This document shows positions 50,821-59,749 of a DNA stretch of 64,000 bases, one piece after another. Below the pieces are notes generated by a model. The model was given only the letters and a program-made list of their open reading frames with translations. It ran no database searches and was not told the origin of the DNA. How positions within the stretch are numbered: position 1 is the first letter of the stretch; each line of letters begins with the position of its first letter. The translations under genes were made by a program, and so were the position numbers. Origin of the DNA: Flavobacterium defluvii (GTDB lineage: Bacteria; Bacteroidota; Bacteroidia; Flavobacteriales; Flavobacteriaceae); the NCBI RefSeq assembly GCF_900129555.1, contig NZ_FQWC01000008.1, positions 1-64,000 on the forward strand, read 5' to 3'.

Positions 50821-52986
50821 TTATTTCTTAACTGCTTCTACCAATTCCAATTCGTCCAAACTTACTTTCGAAGTAAAAATTCCGTAATTAACAGTTGCTT
50901 TATTTTTTTCAATTAAATCAATACTACCAACAGATCTTCCGTCGAGCATTCTTACGCGGTCTCCAACTTTTAAGATTGGTTTCGGTTTTTCAACAACAGG
51001 TTTGAGTTTTTTTTCTTTTTTCTCTTTTCGTATTTCTTCTACTTTTACCTTTACTTCAGCAATAATCTCTTTTTGTTTTTCAACTTTTGCTTTTACTTCT
51101 TTTGGAGTTGCTTTTTTGCGTTTGGAATTTTCAATTTCAACAATTTTCAAAAATTCGCCAATAAGCTCTTTTTTGTTTTTGTTGTTAAAATATTTCTCGG
51201 CAATATCATCGATTTTTTGACCTATATATATGATTTTCTGGTTGCTATCGTATAATTCCTGATAACTTTCCAGTTTTTGCTGAATCTTAGTATTGATGGT
51301 TTCCATCTTTTTGCTTTCTTCACGCGCACGAGTTTCTTCTTCTTTTAAATTCAAAGAAGTTTTTTCAAGTTTAGATCTTTCTTTTTGAAGATTAGCAATA
51401 GTTTTATCAAAGCGTACTTTTCCAACTTCAATTTTCTTTTTTGCACGATTAATTAAACCAAAAGGAATTCCATTTTTTTGGGCAACTTCAAATGTAAACG
51501 AACTTCCTGCCTGACCCAATGCTAATTTATACATAGGTTCAAGGGTTTTTTCGTCAAACATCATATTGGCATTTGTTGCGTAAGGCAGCTCATTTGCCAG
51601 GATTTTTAAGTTAGCATAATGCGTTGTTATAATTCCAAAAGCTTCACGATGGTAAAATTCTTCTAAGAAAATTTCTGCCAAAGCTCCGCCCAATTCAGGA
51701 TCAGAACCAGTACCAAACTCATCAATTAAAAACATAGTTTTCTTGTTGCATTTCTTCAGGAAATAATTCATGTTTTTTAATCGATAACTATATGTACTCA
51801 AATGATTTTCAATAGATTGATTGTCTCCAATATCTGTTAAAATTCTATCAAACAAAAAAGTTTCACTTCGCTCATGAACAGGAATTAAAATTCCGGACTG
51901 CAGCATTAATTGTAATAAACCAACTGTTTTTAACGAAATGGTTTTACCTCCGGCATTTGGTCCGGAAATTACAATAATTCTGTTTTCTTGTTTTAACTCA
52001 ATGGTCTGAGGATGTGTAACTTCTTGTTTCTGTTTATTATTCAAATACAAAATTGGATGATACGCTTCTCTGAAAAATAATCTTCTTTCTTCGGTAATTG
52101 CCGGTAAAATTCCGTTTATGCGATTTGCGTATTTTGCTTTTCCGGCTACGACATCAATATCACTTAAAAAATCCTGATATTCAATTAACAAAGGCAGAAA
52201 TGGCCGGATTGCATTTGATAATTGCTTTAAAATTCTCATGATTTCTTCCTTTTCTTCGTATTCAAGATTTGCTAATTCTCTCGAATATTTTAAAGTTGCC
52301 TCAGGTTCGATGTAAGCAATACTTCCGGTTTTTGAGCTTCCTAAAATAGAGCCTTTTACTTTACGACGGTACATTGCCAGAACTGCCAGAACACGGCGGT
52401 TTTGAACGAAGCTTTCTTTAATATCATCTAAATAGCCTAGGCTATTGTACTGTGTAAGAGCAACTCCAAAACTTTGATTAACTTTTCCGCGCACCAAATT
52501 CATGTTTTGGCGAATGCTCAAAAGAGCTGGTGAGGCATTGTCTTTAATCTCACCATATTTGTCTACGATGGCATCAATTAATGTCACAATTTCTTTTGTG
52601 TATTCTACTCTTGAAGCTCTTGCATTTAGATTAGGATAATAATCATCAAATTTTTTAAGGAAGGTCAATAAGACATTTGTTGTAGAAGAAAGTGTTGCTA
52701 TTTTTCTAAAACTTCCTACTTCAAGAAAACTGTCTTCAATCGCCAAAAACTTGATTTCATGCGAAATAGCATCAAATCCGTGATTGGGAATTGCGTTATT
52801 ATTTTGGAAAGACGAAACATATTCTGATGTCTGCATCAAAGCGGACATTAATTCTTCTTTTTCTCTAAATGGTTTTATTTGTAAAGCCTTTTCTTTTCCA
52901 ATATCGGTGTTGCATCCATCTGAGATGGTTTCTAGAACGGTTGGAAATTGTAAGTCTTGTAATGTTTTTTCTGTAATACTAATCAT
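50821..52986 (-). CDS. mutS2: MutS2-like DNA-binding ATPase, Smr-less
   Basis: This 721-residue protein has the MutS2 arrangement: N-terminal TLQDLQFPTVLETIS, core helices, then IIVISGPNAGGKTISLKTVGL as Walker A, FLIDEFGTGSDPELGGALAE as Walker B and signature helices. After a long coiled region with Lys/Glu-rich stretches, it ends in a KOW-like strand (VGDRVRMLDGRSVGSIDLIEK). The C-terminal Smr endonuclease domain of classical MutS2 is missing. It may act in ribosome rescue or recombination rather than cutting DNA. Its -7 box is at 53011-53018. Confidence 0.93.
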   Translation of the reverse strand: MISITEKTLQDLQFPTVLETISDGCNTDIGKEKALQIKPFREKEELMSALMQTSEYVSSFQNNNAIPNHGFDAISHEIKFLAIEDSFLEVGSFRKIATLSSTTNVLLTFLKKFDDYYPNLNARASRVEYTKEIVTLIDAIVDKYGEIKDNASPALLSIRQNMNLVRGKVNQSFGVALTQYNSLGYLDDIKESFVQNRRVLAVLAMYRRKVKGSILGSSKTGSIAYIEPEATLKYSRELANLEYEEKEEIMRILKQLSNAIRPFLPLLIEYQDFLSDIDVVAGKAKYANRINGILPAITEERRLFFREAYHPILYLNNKQKQEVTHPQTIELKQENRIIVISGPNAGGKTISLKTVGLLQLMLQSGILIPVHERSETFLFDRILTDIGDNQSIENHLSTYSYRLKNMNYFLKKCNKKTMFLIDEFGTGSDPELGGALAEIFLEEFYHREAFGIITTHYANLKILANELPYATNANMMFDEKTLEPMYKLALGQAGSSFTFEVAQKNGIPFGLINRAKKKIEVGKVRFDKTIANLQKERSKLEKTSLNLKEEETRAREESKKMETINTKIQQKLESYQELYDSNQKIIYIGQKIDDIAEKYFNNKNKKELIGEFLKIVEIENSKRKKATPKEVKAKVEKQKEIIAEVKVKVEEIRKEKKEKKLKPVVEKPKPILKVGDRVRMLDGRSVGSIDLIEKNKATVNYGIFTSKVSLDELELVEAVKK

Positions 52987-53010
52987 TTAATTTCGTTAAG
53001 AAAGTACAGG

Positions 53011-53018
53011 CAAAAATA
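53011..53018 (-). promoter_or_regulatory. -7 box of mutS2
   Basis: TATTTTTG on the minus strand fits TAnnTTTG, 25 bases upstream of the mutS2 ATG. The -33 element is weak. Confidence 0.5.
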
Positions 53019-53119
53019 CGAAAATTGTAGTATTGAATACTGTAAACTTTTTGTGTTATTTTATTGTTTGTTTAAATATGATTTTACTTAAAAAATCCTG
53101 AAATTCGCATAAAAAAATT

Positions 53120-53785
53120 ATGGACGTAAAAATGCATTCTTCTTGGAAACCAGTTTTGAACGAAGAATTTGAAAAACCATATTTCAACGAGTTAATTAAT
53201 TTCGTAAAATCTGAATACGCAACAAAAGTCTGTTATCCAAAAGGAAGCCAGATTTTTTCTGCTTTTGATCATTGTCATTTCGATCAGGTAAAAGTTGTTA
53301 TCATTGGACAGGATCCCTACCACGGGCCAAATCAGGCAAATGGCTTGTGTTTTTCTGTAAATGACGGAATTCCGTTTCCTCCATCTTTATATAATATTTT
53401 TAGAGAAATTGAAACTGATCTTGGTAAACCAATGCCAAAAACAGGAAATCTGGAACGCTGGGCAGATCAGGGAGTTTTTCTTTTAAACGCAACTTTAACG
53501 GTTAGACAATCAGAAGCTGGAAGCCACCAAGGTAAAGGCTGGGAAAAATTTACCGATGCTGTTATCAAGCAAATATCTGCCGAAAAAGAAAACGTTGTGT
53601 TTTTACTTTGGGGCGGTTTTGCTCAAAAGAAAGCTGCTTTGATCGACGCTTCAAAACATCATATTCTAAAATCAGGTCATCCTTCTCCTTTAAGTGCCAA
53701 TAGAGGTTTTTGGTTTGGAAATAGACATTTTAGCCAAACGAATGCTTTTTTTAAAACAAAAGAACTTCAGGAAATTGAATGGTAA
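53120..53785 (+). CDS. ung: Uracil-DNA glycosylase
   Basis: This 221-residue family 1 enzyme removes uracil from DNA. The water-activating loop VIIGQDPYHGPNQA carries Asp65, FPPSLYNIFREIETDLG is the Pro-rich loop, and GHPSPLSANRGFWFGNRHF is the minor-groove loop with its catalytic His. The length is normal. It is divergent from mutS2 with a 133-base gap, a DNA repair pair. Confidence 0.97.
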   Translation: MDVKMHSSWKPVLNEEFEKPYFNELINFVKSEYATKVCYPKGSQIFSAFDHCHFDQVKVVIIGQDPYHGPNQANGLCFSVNDGIPFPPSLYNIFREIETDLGKPMPKTGNLERWADQGVFLLNATLTVRQSEAGSHQGKGWEKFTDAVIKQISAEKENVVFLLWGGFAQKKAALIDASKHHILKSGHPSPLSANRGFWFGNRHFSQTNAFFKTKELQEIEW

Positions 53786-53807
53786 AATAAAGTTGGGGTT
53801 CTGATTT

Positions 53808-54464
53808 TTAATAATTTAGAACCTCAAATTTTTCACCAGATACTTTAAAGATAGTTGTATCTACTGTACAATCTTGCAGGATTTTCCAGTTTTCTTCTTC
53901 ACTAAGGCCATAACAAAAATGTATTCCGTCAAACTTTACTTTGCTGATGCTGGCTTCAAAAGAATGTTTGAATTCGTAATCACCATAACACGTTCGGGCA
54001 ATTTTGCCAGTCCAGGAAATTTCAAAAGTATTATCAGCATTTCTGGTTAAAACAATTTTATGATCACAGCAGCTGTCATGTCCTAATAAATAGATATAAA
54101 AAGATAAATCCTCAAAATCAAAATTATCTTCTAAAGGTAATTTATCGGCAGTAAAGATTTCATGACTGAATTTAGAAAAATCAAATTTACTTTCAGGAGT
54201 TCAAACTACAATTCCCCCAGAATGCCATTCAGTTGAAGATAAGATACAATTATGATAATTTTCCCAACCTGTTTTAGATTTCCAGTCAGATTCTACATCT
54301 TCGTCCTCAGAGTTATCTTCTTAATAATAAAAATCTGTAACTAAGTGAAAGTCAAATAGTAATCCTCTTTCTGGATCGACTCTTGCACTCCAAACAAATT
54401 CTGCTAAAGTATGACCCAAAGGATATGGATTATCATAGAAGAAAATCCTATTGGTTTTGTTCAT
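53808..54464 (-). pseudogene. Gene interrupted by two premature stops
   Basis: Reading leftward from ATG 54464, one frame of 218 codons runs to a natural stop at 53808-53810, but it is broken at TAA 54321-54323 and TGA 54201-54203. Before, between and after them the protein is normal (FFYDNPYPLGHTLAEFVWSA; SDWKSKTGWENYHNCILSS; FDFEDLSFYIYLLGHDSCCD; WKILQDCTVDTTIFKVSGEK). The family is unknown; acidic and aromatic content suggests a small cytoplasmic protein. It follows ung convergently, and the damage is likely real rather than an alternate code. Confidence 0.85.
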
Positions 54465-54487
54465 GAATCAAAAAAAATAAATAGCAG

Positions 54488-54865
54488 CTATTTTTTAATA
54501 ATTTCTTCTAAAACGGCTCTGTTTTCGTAATTAACTATTTTTAGTATAATTTCTTGATTTTTAACTGTTTTTCCTTCTATTATATACAGCTTTCCTTTTT
54601 TATAAGGAACGTTGCTTTGATCAAAATCAACATCGCCATACGTTAGTGTATTGATTATGTCTTGTTTATTTACCCAGTTTTCAGTTAATGTTTTTTTTAC
54701 CTTATCAGAATATTCAAAGGAAGCTTTTGTTTTAATATTGTTTAGAACTCTTGCATTTGGAAAATAGTTGCAGCGTGTATCTTTACCACTAAATACAAGG
54801 GCTACAAAAAAGCATCCCATAACTAATCCAATCAAATAATATGCAAAACGGTGTACGAACTTCAT
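54488..54865 (-). CDS. Membrane-anchored DUF4258-like protein
   Basis: This 125-residue protein has one N-terminal membrane anchor (FAYYLIGLVMGCFFVALVF) and a short domain with SDKVKKTLTENWVNKQDIINTLTYGDVDFDQSNVPYKKGKLYIIEGK, as in DUF4258-type proteins. ATG 54865 is chosen over the upstream ATG at 54883 because the promoter -7 box lies at 54881-54888 and would include it. Function unknown. It is 36 bases downstream of ald. Confidence 0.82.
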   Translation of the reverse strand: MKFVHRFAYYLIGLVMGCFFVALVFSGKDTRCNYFPNARVLNNIKTKASFEYSDKVKKTLTENWVNKQDIINTLTYGDVDFDQSNVPYKKGKLYIIEGKTVKNQEIILKIVNYENRAVLEEIIKK

Positions 54866-54880
54866 GAAATAAAATTTTTG

Positions 54881-54912
54881 CAAAGGTACATTAAAGTTCC
54901 TTTAAAATACAA
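54881..54912 (-). promoter_or_regulatory. Promoter of the DUF4258-like gene
   Basis: On the minus strand TTG (54912-54910) lies 21 bases before TACCTTTG (54888-54881), a full Bacteroidota match. It excludes the ATG at 54883 as start and gives a leader of about 9 bases for ATG 54865. Confidence 0.75.
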
Positions 54913-56101
54913 GTAAATTAATATCGTTGTCTGGCAGGTCGAACCAGTCGCCAATAGCTTTATTTGTTAGAATTCCATGATATAAATAAATTCCGTTTTT
55001 AAGTCCTTTATTGCAGCGAATTGCACTTTCTAAACCACCATCTTCGGCTATCTGATGCAGATAAGGTGTTAAGATGTTACTTATTGATAATGAGGCAGTT
55101 TTAGAGTATCTTGATGGGATATTGGGTACACAATAGTGTAAAACATTGTTTTTAATGAAAGTCGGTTTTTCATGAGTAGTAACTTCAGAACTTTCAAAAC
55201 ATCCGCCTGTATCAATACTTACGTCAACAATTACAGCCCCTTTTTTCATGTGTTCAACCATAGTTTCAGTAACTACAATTGGGCAGCGTTCTTTTCCGCG
55301 CATTGCACCAATCGCGACATCGCAACGACGCAAAGCTTTTAATAAGGCTTTTTGCTGAATGGTTGAAGTAAAAATTCTTTGGCTTAAATTATTCTGCAAA
55401 CGACGTAATTTGGTAATCGAATTATCAAAAACTTTTACGTTTGCACCCAGACCAATTGCAGTTTTAGCGGCAAATTCGCCAACTGTTCCGGCTCCAAGAA
55501 TTACAACTTCTGTTGGGGGAACTCCGGTAATGTTTCCAAATAAAAGTCCTTTTCCAAATTCATCAGTGATCATTAATTCTGCTGCAATAAGTATAGAAGC
55601 TGTTCCGGCAATTTCGCTTAAAGATTTTACGGCAGGGTAAGAACCGTCTTCATCTTTTATATATTCAAAAGCTAAAGCTGTAATTTTTTTTTGCGCCAAA
55701 GCTTCGAAGTATTCTTTCTTTTTGGTTTTTAGCTGAATAGCAGAAATAATAACCGTTTCTGGATTTATCATTTCAATTTCGGCTAATGTCGGCGGTTCTA
55801 CTTTCAATAAAAACGGACAGCCAAAAACTCTTTTTGTGTCTTTTGTAATTTCTGCACCTGCATCTGCATATTCCTTATCTGTATAACTCGAACTTTCTCC
55901 GGCTCCAGATTCGATCATTACACGATGACCTTCATATGTTAAAGAATTTACAGCATCGGGAGTTAGACAGATACGACGTTCCTGGTAGCTTGTTTCTTTA
56001 GGAATCCCTATGAAAAGTTCGCTTTTAAAACGACCAACCTCAAGTTTTTCTTCCTGCGGTATTAATTGTTGTTTTGTAAATGGAGTTAAGGTAATTGACA
56101 T
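54902..56101 (-). CDS. ald: Alanine dehydrogenase
   Basis: This 399-residue enzyme oxidises L-alanine to pyruvate with NAD. FIGIPKETSYQERRICLTPDAVNSL is the N-terminal substrate region, VVILGAGTVGEFAAKTAIGLG the NAD-binding glycine loop, and DVSIDTGGCFESSEVTTHEKP the C-terminal family block. It belongs to the alanine dehydrogenase/PNT branch, with the longer form seen in Bacteroidota. It connects amino acid and central carbon metabolism. Confidence 0.93.
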   Translation of the reverse strand: MSITLTPFTKQQLIPQEEKLEVGRFKSELFIGIPKETSYQERRICLTPDAVNSLTYEGHRVMIESGAGESSSYTDKEYADAGAEITKDTKRVFGCPFLLKVEPPTLAEIEMINPETVIISAIQLKTKKKEYFEALAQKKITALAFEYIKDEDGSYPAVKSLSEIAGTASILIAAELMITDEFGKGLLFGNITGVPPTEVVILGAGTVGEFAAKTAIGLGANVKVFDNSITKLRRLQNNLSQRIFTSTIQQKALLKALRRCDVAIGAMRGKERCPIVVTETMVEHMKKGAVIVDVSIDTGGCFESSEVTTHEKPTFIKNNVLHYCVPNIPSRYSKTASLSISNILTPYLHQIAEDGGLESAIRCNKGLKNGIYLYHGILTNKAIGDWFDLPDNDINLLVF

Positions 56102-56219
56102 GGATTGTGCAAAAAATTAAGAGTACAAATTACGTAAAAAGTTTTAAAATTAGTGCAAAAATTCTGCTAATACTAATCTCTATGGTAAAGTTATTTTTTG
56201 CCGAAAGGCTGGCCAAGTT

Positions 56220-56627
56220 TTACGTTAACGTTAATTCTCTTTTTCCGTCTGCTAATAATACGATTGTAATGTTTGAAGTTTCTTCTGGAAGCAGACTTGC
56301 AATTTTTTCAGACCATTCGATAAAACACCAGTTTCCAGAATACAAATAATCGTCAACACCCATATCGAGAGCTTCGGTTTCTTTGTTTAACCTGTAAAAA
56401 TCAAAATGATAAACAGTTTGATTGTTTGAAGTATGATATTCATTTACCAAAGAAAAAGTCGGGCTGCTTGTTGCATCTTCGACCCCTAAACTTTTGCATA
56501 ACTGCTTGATTAAAGTAGTTTTTCCAACGCCCATTTCGCCGTTAAAAAGAATAATTTTTTTAGGATTTGAATCTAAAATCTGCTGGGCAGTTTGCTGAAT
56601 TTGATCTAATGAAAAAACGATATTCAT
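56220..56627 (-). CDS. tsaE: tRNA t6A-modification ATPase TsaE
   Basis: This 135-residue ATPase works with TsaB-TsaD in t6A synthesis. The P-loop FNGEMGVGKTTLIK lies at about 28-40, TSSPTFSLVNEYHTSN at 53-68, and the C-terminal WCFIEWSEKIASLLPEE and RELTL blocks are typical. It pairs by pathway with the Sua5-type gene at 43.2 kb. It lies between ald and porX, in the same direction as both. Confidence 0.94.
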   Translation of the reverse strand: MNIVFSLDQIQQTAQQILDSNPKKIILFNGEMGVGKTTLIKQLCKSLGVEDATSSPTFSLVNEYHTSNNQTVYHFDFYRLNKETEALDMGVDDYLYSGNWCFIEWSEKIASLLPEETSNITIVLLADGKRELTLT

Positions 56628-56647
56628 TTTATGTTTATTTATGTATA

Positions 56648-56705
56648 AGTTTCAGTCTCAGTTTACAGTCTCAGTCTGAAAACTGTAAACTGAAACTGTA
56701 AACTT
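56648..56705. repeat. CAGTTTACAGTCT iterated inverted repeat
   Basis: AGTTTCAGTCTCAGTTTACA and its degenerate complement ACTGTAAACTGAAACTGTAA lie between tsaE and porX. A related single block (GACTGAAAACTGCGACTGAG) occurs at 50789-50808, downstream of mutS2. Confidence 0.7.
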
Positions 56706-58258
56706 TATTTAGGGTTAAATACCAAGAACGGAATAATCATTTCTTCTAACGAGATTCCGCCATGCTGATATGTGTTTTTGTAATAACTTACATAATGATT
56801 ATAGTTGTTTACGTAAGCCAGAAAAAAATCATTTTTGGCAAAAATAAACGAACTGCTCATATTTATTGCCGGCAAACCTATTGTTTTAGGTTCTTTAACT
56901 ACATAAACATCTTTTTGTTCGTATGTTAAACTACGTCCGGTTTTATAACGCAAATTTAGACTTGTATTTTTATCTCCCACAACTTTCGACGGATTTTTTA
57001 CATTAATTGTTCCGTGATCTGTGGTTAAAATCAATTTGAACCCCAATAGCTGTGCTTGTTGAATGATTTCTAATAAAGGTGAATTTTTAAACCAGCTTAA
57101 AGTAAGCGAACGATATGCTTTATCATCAGAAGCTAGTTCTTTTACGACTTCCATTTCGGTTTTGGCGTGCGAAAGCATGTCAACAAAATTGTAAACTACT
57201 GTTACTAAATCATTGCCTTTTAATGCTTTAAAATTTTCTGCAAGTTTTTTACCACCGGCATAATTGGTGATTTTAAAATAGTCTTCTTTAATATTAAGTC
57301 CCAATCTTTTGATTTGTGCCGATAGAAATTCTGCTTCATAAAGATTTTTTCCTCCATCTTCAACATCGTTTTTCCAGTATTGCGGAAACTGTTTTTCCAT
57401 TTCTAAAGGCATTAAGCCTGAGAATATTGAGTTTCTCGCATATTGTGTAGCCGTTGGAAGGATTGAGAAGTATGGAACTTCTTTTTCAAGTTTATAATAA
57501 TTCGCGATTACGGTTTCAAAAGATTTCCATTGGTCGTAACGAAGATTGTCAATTACAACAAATAAAATGGGTTTGTCTTTCTTTTTAATTTCCGGAACCA
57601 CTAATTCTTTAAAAAGTGTGTTAGACTGAATTGGTTTATCTGCTTTAGGAGCAAACCAGTCTTCGTAATTTCTTTCAATATATTTCCCGAATTGCGAATT
57701 GGCTTCAACTTTTTGAGATTCAAGAATTTCGATCATAGCCTGATCGTTTATGTCTTCTAGTTTTAATTCCCAAAAAAGCAGTTTTTTGTACAATTCAACC
57801 CAGTCTTCATAAGAATTAACCATCGCTAATTCCATCGAAATTTTACGAAATTCTTTCTGATAATCTAATGTCGTTTTTTCTGTAATTAATCTCGAATCAT
57901 CCAGATTTTTCTTTAGACTCAGCAAAATCTGATTCGGATTTACGGGTTTTATCAAATAGTCGGCGATTTTAGATCCAATCGCTTCTTCCATAATATATTC
58001 TTCCTCACTTTTGGTAATCATAATCATAGGAATGGCAGATTTTTTTTCTTTCATTTCAGAAAGTGTTTCCAAACCGCTCATTCCCGGCATATTTTCATCC
58101 AAAAAAACAATATCAAAATTTTCCTCTTCAAACAAGGCGATAGCATCAAGACCATTGTTGCTGGTTGTAACTTCGTAATTCTTTTTTTCGAGAAACAATA
58201 TATGTGGCTTTAAAAGATCAATTTCATCATCGACCCAAAGTATTTTAATCTTATCCAT
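56705..58258 (-). CDS. porX: T9SS regulator PorX (response regulator-PglZ)
   Basis: This 517-residue protein has a receiver domain (KILWVDDEIDLLKPHI; Asp54 in VFLDENMPGMSGLETL) and a PglZ phosphatase-like domain with ILFVVIDNLRYDQWKS and LILTTDHGTINVKNPSKVVGDKN. This pairing is the T9SS regulator PorX, which controls type IX secretion and gliding with PorY. ATG 58258 is used because the upstream frame begins with TTG. It is divergent from the HD-domain gene. Confidence 0.95.
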   Translation of the reverse strand: MDKIKILWVDDEIDLLKPHILFLEKKNYEVTTSNNGLDAIALFEEENFDIVFLDENMPGMSGLETLSEMKEKKSAIPMIMITKSEEEYIMEEAIGSKIADYLIKPVNPNQILLSLKKNLDDSRLITEKTTLDYQKEFRKISMELAMVNSYEDWVELYKKLLFWELKLEDINDQAMIEILESQKVEANSQFGKYIERNYEDWFAPKADKPIQSNTLFKELVVPEIKKKDKPILFVVIDNLRYDQWKSFETVIANYYKLEKEVPYFSILPTATQYARNSIFSGLMPLEMEKQFPQYWKNDVEDGGKNLYEAEFLSAQIKRLGLNIKEDYFKITNYAGGKKLAENFKALKGNDLVTVVYNFVDMLSHAKTEMEVVKELASDDKAYRSLTLSWFKNSPLLEIIQQAQLLGFKLILTTDHGTINVKNPSKVVGDKNTSLNLRYKTGRSLTYEQKDVYVVKEPKTIGLPAINMSSSFIFAKNDFFLAYVNNYNHYVSYYKNTYQHGGISLEEMIIPFLVFNPK

Positions 58259-58449
58259 AAACAATTTTAATTTTAATGCAATTTAAAAGTATAGAACTTA
58301 AAAAGTATTAAAAATAGTATAAAATTAAGGATAAGGAATTGAAATAAATTCGAAATTAATTTTTGGGTCTTTTTAATGTTTCAGAAAATACTGATATTAA
58401 ATATCAACTTTTTAAGTTAAAAACTGAAATGGTTTTATACTTATTTACT

Positions 58450-58457
58450 TATATTTG
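58450..58457 (+). promoter_or_regulatory. -7 box of the HD-domain gene
   Basis: TATATTTG matches TAnnTTTG, 23 bases upstream of the GTG start at 58481. No convincing -33 box. Confidence 0.5.
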
Positions 58458-58480
58458 TTGACCAAAAAATAACCAGACTA

Positions 58481-59710
58481 GTGACTCAAATTAATAAGTT
58501 AAAAATATTTAATGACCCAATTTACGGGTTTATATCCATCCCGAACGAGCTTATCTACGATTTAATTCAGCACCCATATTTTCAGCGTTTGCGTCGTATT
58601 TCGCAAATGGGATTATCGTATTTGGTTTATCCGGGTGCTAACCATACGCGTTTTCATCACGCATTAGGATGCATGCATTTAATGCAGAAAGCTGTTGAAA
58701 CACTTCGTTTTAAAGGTGTTGCGATCTCAAATGAGGAAGAATGTGCTCTTTTAATTGCTATTTTACTTCACGATATTGGGCACGGGCCATTTTCCCATGC
58801 TATGGAAAAAAGTATTGTTGAAGATGTAAATCACGAAGCCATTTCATTATTATTCATGAACAGGCTGAATGATGAATTTGACGGAAAATTAAGTTTGGCG
58901 ATTCAGGTTTTTAAAGGCGAATATCACAGAAAATTCATGCTGCAATTGATTTCAAGTCAATTAGATATGGATAGGATGGATTATTTAAAAAGAGATAGTT
59001 TTTATACCGGAGTTGCCGAAGGAAATGTAAACTCTGAACGTTTGATTCAGATGATGAATGTTGAAAATGATGTTTTAGTTATCGAAGAAAAAGGAATTTA
59101 TTCTGTAGAAAAATTTCTGCTTTCAAGAAGATTAATGTACTGGCAGGCATATTTGCATAAAACGAGTTTAGTTGCCGAATTAATTTTGATGAAAGTTCTA
59201 AAAAGAGCAAAAGAATTGACTTTAAAAGGAATAAAACTTCCTTGCAGCGAGCCGCTTTTGTATTTTATGCAAAACAAAATTACGCTTGAAGATTTTGATG
59301 CCGAAAAACTGGATTTATTTTCTCAATTAGATGATTTTGATATTATCAGCGCTTTAAAAGCCTGGCAGAAGCATAATGATTTTATACTTTCTACATTAAG
59401 TAAAATGATCATTAACAGAGATTTATTGAAGATTAAACTCAGCGCAGATAAAATCCCGATGGAAGAATCGCAGTCTTTAAAAGAAGAATTTGCCGAAGCA
59501 CATAATATTTCGGCAGTAGATGCGGGATATTTTATTTTTAGAGGGAAAATTAAGAATCAGGCCTATAGTAAAGAAGCCGAACCGATACGAATTTTGAAAA
59601 AAGATAAAACAATTGAAGATGTTGTTGAAGCTTCTGATCAGTTGAATCTGAAATCGTTATCTAAATTGGTGACAAAATATTACATCTGTTTTCCAAAACA
59701 ACTTATCTAA
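58481..59710 (+). CDS. HD-domain phosphohydrolase
   Basis: This 409-residue protein has the HD motif: His59 or His60 in ANHTRFHHALG, His97-Asp98 in LLIAILLHDIGHGPF, and SSQLDMDRMDYLKRDSF further on. This is the deoxyguanosinetriphosphatase-like (YfbR/SAMHD1-type) group, likely acting on nucleotides. The start codon is GTG, supported by its closeness to the -7 box. It is followed by lpxD within 39 bases, and this order recurs in Bacteroidota. Confidence 0.9.
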   Translation: MTQINKLKIFNDPIYGFISIPNELIYDLIQHPYFQRLRRISQMGLSYLVYPGANHTRFHHALGCMHLMQKAVETLRFKGVAISNEEECALLIAILLHDIGHGPFSHAMEKSIVEDVNHEAISLLFMNRLNDEFDGKLSLAIQVFKGEYHRKFMLQLISSQLDMDRMDYLKRDSFYTGVAEGNVNSERLIQMMNVENDVLVIEEKGIYSVEKFLLSRRLMYWQAYLHKTSLVAELILMKVLKRAKELTLKGIKLPCSEPLLYFMQNKITLEDFDAEKLDLFSQLDDFDIISALKAWQKHNDFILSTLSKMIINRDLLKIKLSADKIPMEESQSLKEEFAEAHNISAVDAGYFIFRGKIKNQAYSKEAEPIRILKKDKTIEDVVEASDQLNLKSLSKLVTKYYICFPKQLI

Positions 59711-59736
59711 AATTAACATTTAAAATCTATTTTTTA

Positions 59737-59744
59737 TATTTTTG
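59737..59744 (+). promoter_or_regulatory. -7 box very close to lpxD
   Basis: TATTTTTG fits TAnnTTTG and ends 5 bases before the lpxD ATG, which would give a nearly leaderless mRNA. There is no TTG box at the expected distance, so it is a tentative call. Confidence 0.35.
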
Positions 59745-59749
59745 TCGCG

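Noticed and set aside
54201..54323. Alternative genetic code or selenocysteine reading of the in-frame stops
   Set aside because: One stop is TAA and one is TGA in the same gene, no selenocysteine-insertion structure is visible, and all neighbouring genes use the stops normally.
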